From: Saccharospirillum salsuginis
GTDB taxonomy: Bacteria; Pseudomonadota; Gammaproteobacteria; Pseudomonadales; Natronospirillaceae
DNA length: 64,000 nt
Direction: 5' to 3'
Assembly (NCBI RefSeq): GCF_014651855.1
Contig: NZ_BMXR01000012.1
Span: forward strand, 62,001 to 126,000
Each line of letters opens with the position of its first letter. Within the stretch, counting starts at the first letter, position 1. This document shows positions 9,211 to 17,467 of the stretch, in pieces. The position numbers were made by a program, and so were the translations under genes. Below the pieces are notes generated by a model. That model was not told the DNA's origin and ran no database searches. It saw nothing but the letters and a program-made list of their open reading frames with translations.

Positions 9211-9857
9211 TGTGCCCACCGTTTTTCATAAAGGGATGCCGCCCGCGCCATCGGAAACGACAAGGCAAAATAAAACGCACCGGCGATGGCCAGGATGATG
9301 AGGGGCTCCTGCGTCCGGGTGATCAGAGTCTGTGACGCGCGCAGTAATTCGACATAGCCCAGTACCGATACCAGGGCGCTGTCTTTGACCACACTGAGCG
9401 CCACCCCGACCCAGGCCGGAAAGACCGCTCGCAAACCCACCGGCCAGACGATGTGGCGCATGTCCTGCCAATAGGAGAGGCCCAGGCTTCGGGCGGCACG
9501 GCGCAAGTCGGGGCTGACCGATTCCAGTCCGGAACGGGTCACGTTGGACACCAGAGCCACGGTGTATACCGTCAAGACCAGAGTGCCCGCTGCGAAAGGT
9601 CCCAGAGAGAAACCGATGATGGGAAACAGGTTGTAGAACAGCACCAGCTGTATCAGCAACGGGATCGACCGGAACACATCGAGAACCGCATTCAACAGAA
9701 ATCGCCCTGTTCGACCCAGCACGGTTAATAGCCAGCCGAATATCAAGCCAACCAGAGAGCCGATGCCAATGGATACGCCGGAAATCAACAAGGTGCGACC
9801 CGCGGCTTCCGCCAGAAATCCCAGGTCTTTTAGTTGCAGTCCACTAAAATAATCCAT
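9207..9857 (-). CDS. Amino-acid ABC transporter permease (HisM/GlnP type)
   Basis: 216-residue inner-membrane protein with about five hydrophobic helices and the EAA loop region (SGLESVSPDLRRAARSLGLSY) of His/Glu/Gln-class permeases. The ATG at 9857 shares its A with the TGA of the preceding permease (TGATG), so the two are coupled; the open frame extends upstream but only as an overlap with that permease. Forms a heterodimeric channel with the other permease. Confidence 0.92.
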   Translation of the reverse strand: MDYFSGLQLKDLGFLAEAAGRTLLISGVSIGIGSLVGLIFGWLLTVLGRTGRFLLNAVLDVFRSIPLLIQLVLFYNLFPIIGFSLGPFAAGTLVLTVYTVALVSNVTRSGLESVSPDLRRAARSLGLSYWQDMRHIVWPVGLRAVFPAWVGVALSVVKDSALVSVLGYVELLRASQTLITRTQEPLIILAIAGAFYFALSFPMARAASLYEKRWAQ

Positions 9858-10546
9858 CACACCCCTCCTTCGCTGCGAAACAGTCGCCAGCCCAGCATCC
9901 GGGAGGCCATCAGAATGAGTTTGACCAGGGCGTAATAGATCAAAGCGACGACCGCGAAATATTCGAAAATGCGATAGGTCCGGGAAGCGAAATACTGAGC
10001 CGAACCGGTCAGTTCCTGATAGCCGACCAGCATGCCCAGCGAACTCATCAGTACGGCCCAGACAATCTGATTGGTCAACGGGTGCCAGACCTTGCGCAGC
10101 ACTTGCGGAATGATGATGTGGTAATAGGTTTGTCCCGCGCTCATTCCCACGCTGCGAGCCGCACGGTATTGGGTATCCGGGATGGACTGAAAACCACCGC
10201 GGAAGTTTTCGGCCAAATAGCCGGCGCAATTGAAGCTCAGCCCGGCCAGCACAATCATGAACGGCGACAGGTGCCACCCCCAGGCGCCCAGCCCGAAACC
10301 GAAAAAGAACAGCTGAAACAACACCGGTGTGTTGCGTGCGATTTCAATCCAGGCCACAGCAAACCACTGCAGAGGTGTCCACCGCCCACGGGCATTCATG
10401 CGCAGGATGGCCAGCAGCAATCCGATCACAATGCCCAGCACGATGGACAGCGCCGCCACCTGGAGCGTATCCAGCGAAGCCAGCAGCAGGTCCGGCAATC
10501 GTCCGATGACCGGCTGCCAATGAAAGTTATAGTCCATGACGACCAT
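9857..10546 (-). CDS. Amino-acid ABC transporter permease (HisQ type)
   Basis: 229-residue membrane protein with about five helices and the amino-acid permease signature (GFQSIPDTQYRAARSVGMS). It contains the IEIARNTPVLFQLFFF segment common in polar amino-acid transporters. M1 and M4 are both possible starts. Second gene of the transporter-catabolic operon, overlapping the next permease by one base. Confidence 0.92.
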   Translation of the reverse strand: MVVMDYNFHWQPVIGRLPDLLLASLDTLQVAALSIVLGIVIGLLLAILRMNARGRWTPLQWFAVAWIEIARNTPVLFQLFFFGFGLGAWGWHLSPFMIVLAGLSFNCAGYLAENFRGGFQSIPDTQYRAARSVGMSAGQTYYHIIIPQVLRKVWHPLTNQIVWAVLMSSLGMLVGYQELTGSAQYFASRTYRIFEYFAVVALIYYALVKLILMASRMLGWRLFRSEGGV

Positions 10547-10617
10547 CCGAATCAGACAGAGAGTGATGAACCGGGCAGGCGTTCAGAGTCCACCCGGCTC
10601 CCCAATCGGGTCAGTGT

Positions 10618-11430
10618 TCAGTAGTAGACACCGCCCACGGTCAGATCCGGAGCGTCGCTGCCGACGAACTGCGCCCACAGTTCCTCATAACGACCGGTAC
10701 GTACTTGCTGCTGGATAAACAGGTTGAGGTAATTCAGCCAGGAGACGTCCTTGCGCGGTCCGGCCATGGAAACGTAGTCCGCGGTAAAGGGCAGTACCGG
10801 TCCCAATTCGATGTTATCGAACCGTTGGGCAATCGGGCCGGCGACGATATTTCCGGTCATCCCGGCATCCACTTTGCCCTGCTCCACCGCCAGGAAGACT
10901 TCGTTTTCCGACTGATACCCCTGGTACCGATAGTCGTCACCCCAGTCGTCGGCGTATTCCTCGTACCATTGTTCCTGCACTGTGCCGACACCGGCGGCGA
11001 CTTTTTTGCCCCGCATGTCCTCAAACGTTTCGATGCCACTGTCTGTGTTCACAATGGCCTGGGACACGAACACCGCGTAAGGAATCGAGAAGCCAACGGT
11101 CTGGGCCCGTTCCAGCGAGTCCGAGGTCGAACCAATCACCACATCGGCACGACCGGTCACGATCAAGGGCAAACGCTCGGACCAGGTAGCCGGGATCAGA
11201 TCCACTTCGACGCCCAGTGAATTCGCCAGATCCTTGCAGTATTCGACATCGAAACCGGCTGGTTCGTTGTTGTCATTCCAATATCCGATCGGCGGGAAAT
11301 CCAGTACGACGGCGCAGCGCAGCGTACCCCGGTCGACGACTTCATCCAGGGTGTCAGCCAGGGCAAACCCGCTGGCCAGCAGAGCTCCCAGGGCGCTGCA
11401 GTGAAAGAGAGTCAGCAGTTTTTTCAGCAT
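10618..11430 (-). CDS. Periplasmic amino-acid-binding protein of the ABC transporter
   Basis: 270 residues with an N-terminal signal peptide (LTLFHCSALGALLASGFALA) and a SBP_bac_3 domain (LRCAVVLDFPPIGYWNDNNEPAGFDVE beginning, GRADVVIGS, GKKVAAGVGTVQE), split here only to name motifs. First gene of the minus-strand operon; start supported by AAAGGAC. It presumably binds hydroxyproline in the periplasm, inferred from the catabolic genes that follow in the same operon. Confidence 0.9.
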   Translation of the reverse strand: MLKKLLTLFHCSALGALLASGFALADTLDEVVDRGTLRCAVVLDFPPIGYWNDNNEPAGFDVEYCKDLANSLGVEVDLIPATWSERLPLIVTGRADVVIGSTSDSLERAQTVGFSIPYAVFVSQAIVNTDSGIETFEDMRGKKVAAGVGTVQEQWYEEYADDWGDDYRYQGYQSENEVFLAVEQGKVDAGMTGNIVAGPIAQRFDNIELGPVLPFTADYVSMAGPRKDVSWLNYLNLFIQQQVRTGRYEELWAQFVGSDAPDLTVGGVYY

Positions 11431-11510
11431 TGTGGTTGTCCTTTCTTGTTGTGTTTGTAGGTCAGGATTCCACCGGAAACAGGATCCGGCTGACGAGCTC
11501 TGTCGAACTC

Positions 11511-11570
11511 ATGTCGACATAATATATACATGTTGACGACAAGATCAACAAAGTCGACTATGTGTCGACA
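11511..11570. promoter_or_regulatory. Divergent control region with paired TGTCGACA palindromes
   Basis: The 194-bp gap between the binding-protein gene (minus) and the aldehyde dehydrogenase (plus) contains the perfect palindrome ATGTCGACAT at 11511-11520 and TGTCGACA at 11563-11570, 51 bp apart, with an AT-rich core (TAATATATACAT) between them that suits promoters. The motif also precedes the gntR gene. Two sites about five helical turns apart could support cooperative binding or looping; inference. Confidence 0.55.
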
Positions 11571-11624
11571 TGAAAAGCCAGATCGGTTTTCATACTCGAA
11601 CGTTCATTCGACAGGAGAATCAGA

Positions 11625-13199
11625 ATGGAACTGACAGGACACTCATTGATCGGTCAGTCGTCCGTTCCCGGTGCGGGAACCCGCTTCACGGCAATCGATG
11701 CGGCCACTGGTGAGCCCATGAGTCCGAGCTTCGGCAGCCTGAGCCCCGATCAGGTCGACCAGGCTTGCCACTTGGCCGCGAAGGCGTTTGACGCCTATCG
11801 GGAAACACCGCCCAATGAACGCGCCCGGTTTCTGGACACCATCGCTGATGAAATCGAGGCCCTGGGCGACGGGCTGATCAGACGCGCCATGGCCGAATCC
11901 GGATTGCCCCGCCCCCGTCTGGAAGGGGAACGGGGGAGAACCTGTAACCAACTGAGGTTATTCGCTACCGTCGTTCAAAGGGGAGAATGGATGGATGTGC
12001 GTGTGGACACCGCACAGCCGGAGCGGACACCCATGCCACGGTCGGACCTGCGCCAGCGTCACATCGGCATCGGCCCGGTCGCCGTCTTTGGTGCCAGCAA
12101 TTTCCCGCTGGCGTTCAGCGTCGCCGGCGGCGATACCGCCTCGGCGCTGGCGGCGGGCTGCCCGGTCGTGGTGAAAGCCCATCCCGCTCACCCCGGCACC
12201 TCGGAGCTGGTGGGCCGCGCCATCCAACGGGCCATTGCCCGATGCGACCTGGCGGAAGGGGTGTTTTCACTGATCTTTGATGCCGGTCACGATGCGGGCG
12301 CCACCCTGGTCGCGCACCCGGACATCCAGGCGGTGGGGTTCACCGGTTCCCGGACCGGCGGGCTGGCCCTGACCCGGATCGCTCAATCCCGGCCGCAACC
12401 GATTCCGGTCTACGCCGAAATGAGCAGCATCAATCCGGTGTTTCTGTTCCCCGAAGCCTTGCAGCATCGAGCCGACGATCTGGCGGAAGGGTTTGTGGCC
12501 TCGATGACACTGGGCGCGGGGCAGTTCTGTACCAACCCGGGGTTGGTGCTCGCGGTCCGTGGCGACGACCTGAACCGGTTTGTGGAAACGGCCGCCCGCC
12601 GTGTGCGCGAAACAAAGGCGCAGACCATGCTGACTCCGGGCATCGCCGAGGCGTATCGCACCGGTTGCCTGAAGCGGGCCGATGCCGCCAACCAGGTCGC
12701 ACAAGGCGAGCCCGGTCCCTCGAACCTGGCCGGCCGCAGCACCTTGTTCAAGGCCCGCGCCGCCGAGTTCCGGAAGAACCCGACCCTGCGGGAGGAAGTG
12801 TTCGGTGCTGCGTCAGTGATCGTCGAATGCGACGACCTGGACGAGATGCAAGCCCTGGCCGAGCAACTGGAGGGGCAGTTAACCGCCACACTCCAGTTGG
12901 ACGATGGCGACTGGACAGCGGTCCAACGTTTGGTGCCCACCCTGGAACGGCGGGCCGGGCGACTGTTGGTGAACGGCTGGCCAACCGGCGTAGAAGTGTG
13001 CGACGCCATGGTGCATGGCGGCCCCTTCCCGGCGACAACGGACACCCGCAGCACTTCGGTGGGGTCGGCGGCCATTCAGCGTTTCCTGCGTCCGGTGTGC
13101 TACCAGGACTTTCCGGAAACACTGTTGCCCGCCAGCTTGCGCGATGACAATCCGTTCGGCGTGAGCCGACTTGTGAACGGTGAACGCGAGTATCGCTGA
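11625..13199 (+). CDS. Alpha-ketoglutarate semialdehyde (2,5-dioxovalerate) dehydrogenase
   Basis: 524-residue aldehyde dehydrogenase of the KGSADH class. The general base E265 lies in VYAEMSSINPVF and the nucleophile C302 in GAGQFCTNPG; both segments are diagnostic of this class. It oxidises alpha-ketoglutarate semialdehyde to 2-oxoglutarate with NAD(P)+, the last step of hydroxyproline catabolism. Start supported by ACAGGAGAA. Transcribed divergently from the transporter-catabolic operon through a shared promoter with repeated palindromes. Confidence 0.93.
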   Translation: MELTGHSLIGQSSVPGAGTRFTAIDAATGEPMSPSFGSLSPDQVDQACHLAAKAFDAYRETPPNERARFLDTIADEIEALGDGLIRRAMAESGLPRPRLEGERGRTCNQLRLFATVVQRGEWMDVRVDTAQPERTPMPRSDLRQRHIGIGPVAVFGASNFPLAFSVAGGDTASALAAGCPVVVKAHPAHPGTSELVGRAIQRAIARCDLAEGVFSLIFDAGHDAGATLVAHPDIQAVGFTGSRTGGLALTRIAQSRPQPIPVYAEMSSINPVFLFPEALQHRADDLAEGFVASMTLGAGQFCTNPGLVLAVRGDDLNRFVETAARRVRETKAQTMLTPGIAEAYRTGCLKRADAANQVAQGEPGPSNLAGRSTLFKARAAEFRKNPTLREEVFGAASVIVECDDLDEMQALAEQLEGQLTATLQLDDGDWTAVQRLVPTLERRAGRLLVNGWPTGVEVCDAMVHGGPFPATTDTRSTSVGSAAIQRFLRPVCYQDFPETLLPASLRDDNPFGVSRLVNGEREYR

Positions 13200-13276
13200 C
13201 TCCACTTGAGGACTAAGGGTGTTACAGCCTATTGTGCAGGGTCACATCGGCGCTGCCTTCTTCGTTGAAGACTGAT

Positions 13277-13300
13277 GCCACCGTTCAATGAAGCGGTGGC
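13277..13300. terminator. Hairpin at convergent gene ends
   Basis: GCCACCG and CGGTGGC form a perfect 7-bp stem with a 10-base loop, overlapping the last codons of the minus-strand methyltransferase gene and 77 bp after the dehydrogenase stop. There is no clean T-run, so it may be only a weak or factor-assisted terminator. Confidence 0.35.
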
Positions 13301-14103
13301 AGTGCCAGTAAAAACATCAGACCGATGACCGCCGATATACACAATGCCTGCCGACCCAACCCGGCCGACGCACGGCCTCGCAAAAACGGCAAAAACGCCG
13401 GTACTTCCTTCCGATACCGCTGGTACCGCTCACCCAGTTCCGACACCAGATCAGCCTCTTCGAAATAGGTCGCGATCAACACATAGAGTGTGACCGATAC
13501 GGCGAACACTAACTGGCCGACCGTCATCCGGGGCGTCAGCCAGGGCAACACCATCCAGCCCAGGCTGATCGGGTGACGGATCAGGGCATACAGATAACGG
13601 GCGGCGAACACTGGTTCGGCCGGCCGCGCCTCGCGTACCCAGCGCCAGACCTGACTTAACCCGAAGAAGCCAAAGTGCCCGAAATGGAACGTGGCCGAGA
13701 ACATCATGCCAATGGTCAGCAGAAAAGCACCGATGATCGCACCGGCCGCCCAGACGTTGTCGACGTGCCAGACTGTGATCGGAATCGGCTGCCAGGCCAC
13801 AACCAGAATCGCGGTCACGACGGCCGTCATGTACAGGTAGGTTGCCCGTTCCAGGTGCGCGGGGACGAACCGTGTCCACCAGCGCTTGAAAAACGGCCGG
13901 GCGGTCACCGAATGATGCAGACCGAAGCCCGTTACCAGCAGCAAGTTGACGACGACCGCCGAGGTCAGCGAGCCGTCATAATGGCCCGTATTGATCCCCT
14001 TGGGGACACCGAAGTCGGCCAGAAAACCGACGATGTAGACGATGTTGGCCATGGCCAGCGCATAGGCGATGCCGGCATAGGTCCATGCCAGTACTTTCTT
14101 CAT
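13285..14103 (-). CDS. MddA-like methanethiol S-methyltransferase (NnrU/ICMT-type membrane protein)
   Basis: 272-residue membrane protein with about seven hydrophobic segments. The N-terminus (Y-x-VGF-x-ADFGVPKGINTG), HHSVTARPFFKRWW, and the C-terminal AdoMet-methyltransferase signature with YALIRHPISLGWM and YFEEADLV fit the MddA group, which methylates methanethiol to dimethyl sulfide, within the larger PEMT/ICMT superfamily. I chose the ATG at 14103; upstream in-frame codons lie inside the next gene's region and look non-coding. Substrate is inferred from family only. Confidence 0.72.
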   Translation of the reverse strand: MKKVLAWTYAGIAYALAMANIVYIVGFLADFGVPKGINTGHYDGSLTSAVVVNLLLVTGFGLHHSVTARPFFKRWWTRFVPAHLERATYLYMTAVVTAILVVAWQPIPITVWHVDNVWAAGAIIGAFLLTIGMMFSATFHFGHFGFFGLSQVWRWVREARPAEPVFAARYLYALIRHPISLGWMVLPWLTPRMTVGQLVFAVSVTLYVLIATYFEEADLVSELGERYQRYRKEVPAFLPFLRGRASAGLGRQALCISAVIGLMFLLALPPLH

Positions 14104-14149
14104 GATGGGATTTCCTCCAATGAAAACGTCGGGCAAGCGCAATGCCCGT

Positions 14150-16288
14150 TTAAAACAGAGTCGCCAACCGGTCCGCGACGCGCCCGGCTCCGCCAAAGTC
14201 CGGTGGCGGCGCGGCGTTCGCGGTGGCGTGGCGTTCGAGCAATGCCTCGACATGGCTCGCCAGCCGGTCCGCGTCGCGCAGTTCGGCGAACGGCACCCGC
14301 CGGCCACATCCGTACCGTTGCAAGCGGTGGTGGACGTGAATCTGTTGTTCGAAATGATGCTCCAGTGGCACATAGATAAAGGGTTTGCCCAGACAGGTCA
14401 GTTCCATCGTGGTCGACAAGCCGCCCTGAACGATGCCGAGGTCGCAAGCCTGCACATGGTTCAGGAAGTCCGGCACGAAGCGCCGATAGGTCACACCCTC
14501 CACCGTCGGCAATTCGGCCGGATCGATGCGCGGCCCGGTCACGATGTCGAACACCAGCGCCGGCACCCGCATGCGCAACGCCGGGACAATGCTCAGCAAC
14601 TGGCGGATCAGCACCCGACCGATGCCGGAACCGCCCACCGCGACCAGGCAGACGATCTGCCCGGACCGGAACCCCAGCGCGCGTCGCACCACATCCCGGT
14701 CGTTCGGCGCCAAGGCCTCGACGGGATTGATGTATCCCGGAAAGTCATGGTGCTGCGCGGTCCAGTCCTGTATGGACGGCAGGCCGTCACCGAACGGCAG
14801 GTCCACCACGTCTTCGCGGTCGCCGATAAACAGGGCGGCGTCGCGTACGTCGGGCCGGCTTTCGATGAAGTCGATCATTTCGGCGTTCCAGTCCCGCGCC
14901 AGTCGCGATTCGGTGCTGGTGGCCGAGGTCATCGGCAACACGCCGACAAAGTCGGTCATCCACGCCAGCTTGGCGCGCTTCAACTCCGGATGTTCGTGCC
15001 AGAAGCGGTCGATGTCCCAGGCCTCGTCGGCGATGACCAGGTCGTAGTCGTCGTTCTCCACCACGTCCTGGAACAGGCAGAAATTGGCGACCAGAATCGC
15101 ATCCATGCGCCGCAACGCCTGAAAGGCATTGAGATCGTGCTCGCCGGATTCGGATTCGATGTGTTCGGATTCACTGAGCAGCTTGCGCGACATCGGGTGA
15201 ACCCGCTCGCCCGAGGCGGCGAGATAGGACGTCACCGGCGCCTGCGCCAGCCAGTCGATCTCAAGCTCCGGGCGCCGATCGCGCAGCGCCTCTGCGATGG
15301 CCTGGTCGCGCCGGACATGGCCCAACCCGATCGGCGACGACAGGTACAACGCCTTCGGCTTACGGCCCGGGCCATGGCGGGTGATGGCCGGTGCGGTCGG
15401 GCGTTCATCCGGACGGGGACCGACCACCTCGTCAACAAACGCCCGCAGCAGACGATTCACCTTGGCCGGAATGCGGGCGTTGGGCATATGGCCGGACCCC
15501 GGCAGGGACACGAACCGGGCCCCGGTGATCCGCGCGATCAGTTCGCCTTTCTCATGGGGCACGATGCGGTCGTCGGTTCCCTGCACCACCAGCACCGGGC
15601 ACTGAATCCGTTCATAGGCGTCTTCGCGCTGGCCGTCGCTGCCGGCCCGTGCCGCGATGGTGTGCGTCAGGGTGTAGGGGTCGGTCTCGTGCGCCCAATC
15701 GACGGCGTCCTCGATCTGTTTTTCCGAAAACGTCTCGGACAGCGCCTGCCGCACGAAGAAGTCCGCGAAGCCGGTGTAATCCTGCTGCCAGTAGTGAAAG
15801 GCGTATTTTTCCCAGCCGTGGTAATGCTCGCGTTTGGCGCGGATGTTGTCCGGATGGAACTGCGGAAAACTCGGCCCGAAGGGCGCGGTCGGCGCCAGCA
15901 GCATCGCGCCCTGCGTCCGGTCCGGGTGGTAGGCGGCCAACAGCGCGGCCAGATGCCCGCCGTAGGAAAACCCGCCGACGAAGGCGCGATCGACCCCTTC
16001 CGCATCCATGATGGCGATGGCGTCGGCCACCAGTTCGAACGGATGGTAAGCTCTTGTCTCATTGGGGCGGTCCGACAGGCCGTTGCCGCGACAGTCGATG
16101 CTGATTACCCGGTAAAACTGCGACAGATACGGCACCTGGCCTTTCCACACGCCCGAATGAACGATCTGCCAGGCGCTGAACAGCACCAGGGTGGTGTCGC
16201 CGTCGCCGGCGATGCGATAACCGAGGGTGCAGCCGTCGCGTTCGATGGAACGCGGTTCGCCGACCAGGTCCACATACCGGTTAACCAT
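14150..16288 (-). CDS. Fusion of alpha/beta hydrolase and MGT-type glycosyltransferase
   Basis: 712 residues. Residues about 1-290 are an alpha/beta hydrolase: oxyanion region VLFSAWQ, nucleophile S108 in GGFSYGGH, acid D239 or D240 in VQGTDDRIVP, and H267 in GSGHMPN. Residues about 311-712 are a GT-B glycosyltransferase starting ALYLSSPIGLGH, with the C-terminal sugar-nucleotide loop QGGLSTTMELTCLGKPF and PLEHHFEQ. The whole is in one uninterrupted frame. It overlaps the TetR stop by 8 bp and has a GGAGGG site, so the two are co-transcribed. It may modify a small hydrophobic or polyketide-like compound; substrate unknown. Confidence 0.8.
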   Translation of the reverse strand: MVNRYVDLVGEPRSIERDGCTLGYRIAGDGDTTLVLFSAWQIVHSGVWKGQVPYLSQFYRVISIDCRGNGLSDRPNETRAYHPFELVADAIAIMDAEGVDRAFVGGFSYGGHLAALLAAYHPDRTQGAMLLAPTAPFGPSFPQFHPDNIRAKREHYHGWEKYAFHYWQQDYTGFADFFVRQALSETFSEKQIEDAVDWAHETDPYTLTHTIAARAGSDGQREDAYERIQCPVLVVQGTDDRIVPHEKGELIARITGARFVSLPGSGHMPNARIPAKVNRLLRAFVDEVVGPRPDERPTAPAITRHGPGRKPKALYLSSPIGLGHVRRDQAIAEALRDRRPELEIDWLAQAPVTSYLAASGERVHPMSRKLLSESEHIESESGEHDLNAFQALRRMDAILVANFCLFQDVVENDDYDLVIADEAWDIDRFWHEHPELKRAKLAWMTDFVGVLPMTSATSTESRLARDWNAEMIDFIESRPDVRDAALFIGDREDVVDLPFGDGLPSIQDWTAQHHDFPGYINPVEALAPNDRDVVRRALGFRSGQIVCLVAVGGSGIGRVLIRQLLSIVPALRMRVPALVFDIVTGPRIDPAELPTVEGVTYRRFVPDFLNHVQACDLGIVQGGLSTTMELTCLGKPFIYVPLEHHFEQQIHVHHRLQRYGCGRRVPFAELRDADRLASHVEALLERHATANAAPPPDFGGAGRVADRLATLF

Positions 16289-16889
16289 CGCCCGCCCTCC
16301 GTTCCATCTCGGCGATCAAGCCGCCGATTTTGCAAATGGCGTTGTAGCCATCTTCCGAGGCCTTGACCGCATCCAGCAGCAACAGGGTTTCCAGGCCGAG
16401 AAAACTCTGCCCGACCAGTATCCCCAACTCGCCCGCCGTGAACGGGCCGATGGGTCCGTACCGGTCGATCGCCTGCTGCGCCACCGAGGTCAGCAAGTCC
16501 TTCCAGCCATCCAGTTGTTGCTGAATGCGATGGCGAATCTCCACATCCGACAGGGCCGCGTACATCATTTCATGCAGAACCCGGACGTAGCCCGATTCCA
16601 GATCGTCGTGCAGATAACGGCAGGCCATGACCCACTTTTCGGACAAGGGCCGGTCGGATTCGTACATCGCCGTCTGGCGATCCAGCAGGCGATCGTTTTC
16701 CACCTCGAGCAAGGCCAGCAACAAGCCCTGCATCGAACCGAAGTGGTAATGGATCTGGCTCAGTGGCACACCGGCCGTCTCCGCAACCTTACGCGTCGAC
16801 AGGCCGCCATAGCCCACCTCCCGCAGCAGGGTTCCGGCCGCGGACAGCAGATCGTCACGAGTCTTTCGTTGTTTTGCGTTCCGGGTCAC
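16281..16889 (-). CDS. TetR-family transcriptional regulator
   Basis: 202 residues with an N-terminal TetR helix-turn-helix (about 8-55; GGLSTRKVAETAGVPLSQIHYHFGS) and a helical ligand domain. GTG start, preceded by GGGAG. It is the first gene of a pair with the hydrolase-glycosyltransferase fusion (8-bp overlap) and lies 41 bp from the SnoaL-like gene on the same strand. A dyad at 17406-17417 upstream of that gene is a candidate binding site. Confidence 0.92.
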   Translation of the reverse strand: MTRNAKQRKTRDDLLSAAGTLLREVGYGGLSTRKVAETAGVPLSQIHYHFGSMQGLLLALLEVENDRLLDRQTAMYESDRPLSEKWVMACRYLHDDLESGYVRVLHEMMYAALSDVEIRHRIQQQLDGWKDLLTSVAQQAIDRYGPIGPFTAGELGILVGQSFLGLETLLLLDAVKASEDGYNAICKIGGLIAEMERRAGDG

Positions 16890-16930
16890 GCGTTATTCTC
16901 CCAGGGAATGGATCGTTTGATTCATTGGGG

Positions 16931-17395
16931 TCAGGATTCGGTGTGTGCTTCGGTTCGCGCTCCGGCGTGAATCGAGGCATCGCCCTCGTTCCACAGCACC
17001 TCCTGGCGGATGGCGTGAATCACCCACCCCCCGGGTCCGCGACGCAAACCAAAACGGTACACCGCATGGGTGTTGAACGACCGGTCGTCGTCGCTGCGCC
17101 AGATCATCGCCGAGGCGATGCAGGTCGCGGTCTCGTCCCCTACCGTCACCTGATGATTGGCCATCAGGTGATGCGTTCTCAGGTGATTCAGTGCAAGCAC
17201 GCGTTTGCCAACATAAACCTCGCGGGTCACCACGTCCTTGACGCCCCGCAGGCTGGTGTAGTCGCACTCGATGTCGTTCGCCAACACCGCTTTCAGGCCG
17301 TGCCAGTCCTTCAGGTCGAAGGCGTTGGCGAAGGTGTTGACGACATTGACGATGGCTTCCCGTGGCACAGCGATACCCCGCTCTGTGGATTTCAT
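16931..17395 (-). CDS. SnoaL-like/NTF2-fold protein
   Basis: 154 residues matching the nuclear-transport-factor-2-like SnoaL fold: an N-terminal helix pair (VVNTFANAFDLKDWHGLKAVL), then ANDIECDYTSLRG, a central HHLMANHQVTV strand and terminal strands (YRFGLRRGPGGWVIHAIRQEV). Such proteins are small hydrolases, cyclases or isomerases with a deep pocket. Upstream gene of the TetR/fusion set on the same strand, with a strong dyad just before the start, so probably part of the same regulated unit. Substrate not recognisable. Confidence 0.75.
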   Translation of the reverse strand: MKSTERGIAVPREAIVNVVNTFANAFDLKDWHGLKAVLANDIECDYTSLRGVKDVVTREVYVGKRVLALNHLRTHHLMANHQVTVGDETATCIASAMIWRSDDDRSFNTHAVYRFGLRRGPGGWVIHAIRQEVLWNEGDASIHAGARTEAHTES

Positions 17396-17400
17396 TCATT

Positions 17401-17420
17401 TTCGGTCGGTCGACCGAATT
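17401..17420. promoter_or_regulatory. Candidate TetR operator
   Basis: TCGGTCGACCGA at 17406-17417 is a perfect 12-bp palindrome preceded by an extra TTCGG half-site, so the region reads as overlapping TCGG/CCGA repeats. It lies just upstream of the SnoaL-like start (17395) and is followed by an AT-rich stretch suitable for a promoter. The nearby TetR gene is the obvious candidate to bind it; inference. Confidence 0.45.
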
Positions 17421-17467
17421 AAATTAAAACCGCGACACGGTGTCAAGCTTGAAATGGTTCGGGACTG

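Noticed and set aside
14102..16366. 754-codon open frame on the plus strand
   Set aside because: Antisense to the hydrolase-glycosyltransferase fusion, which has clear motifs and a ribosome site. Long shadow frames are expected in GC-rich genes.
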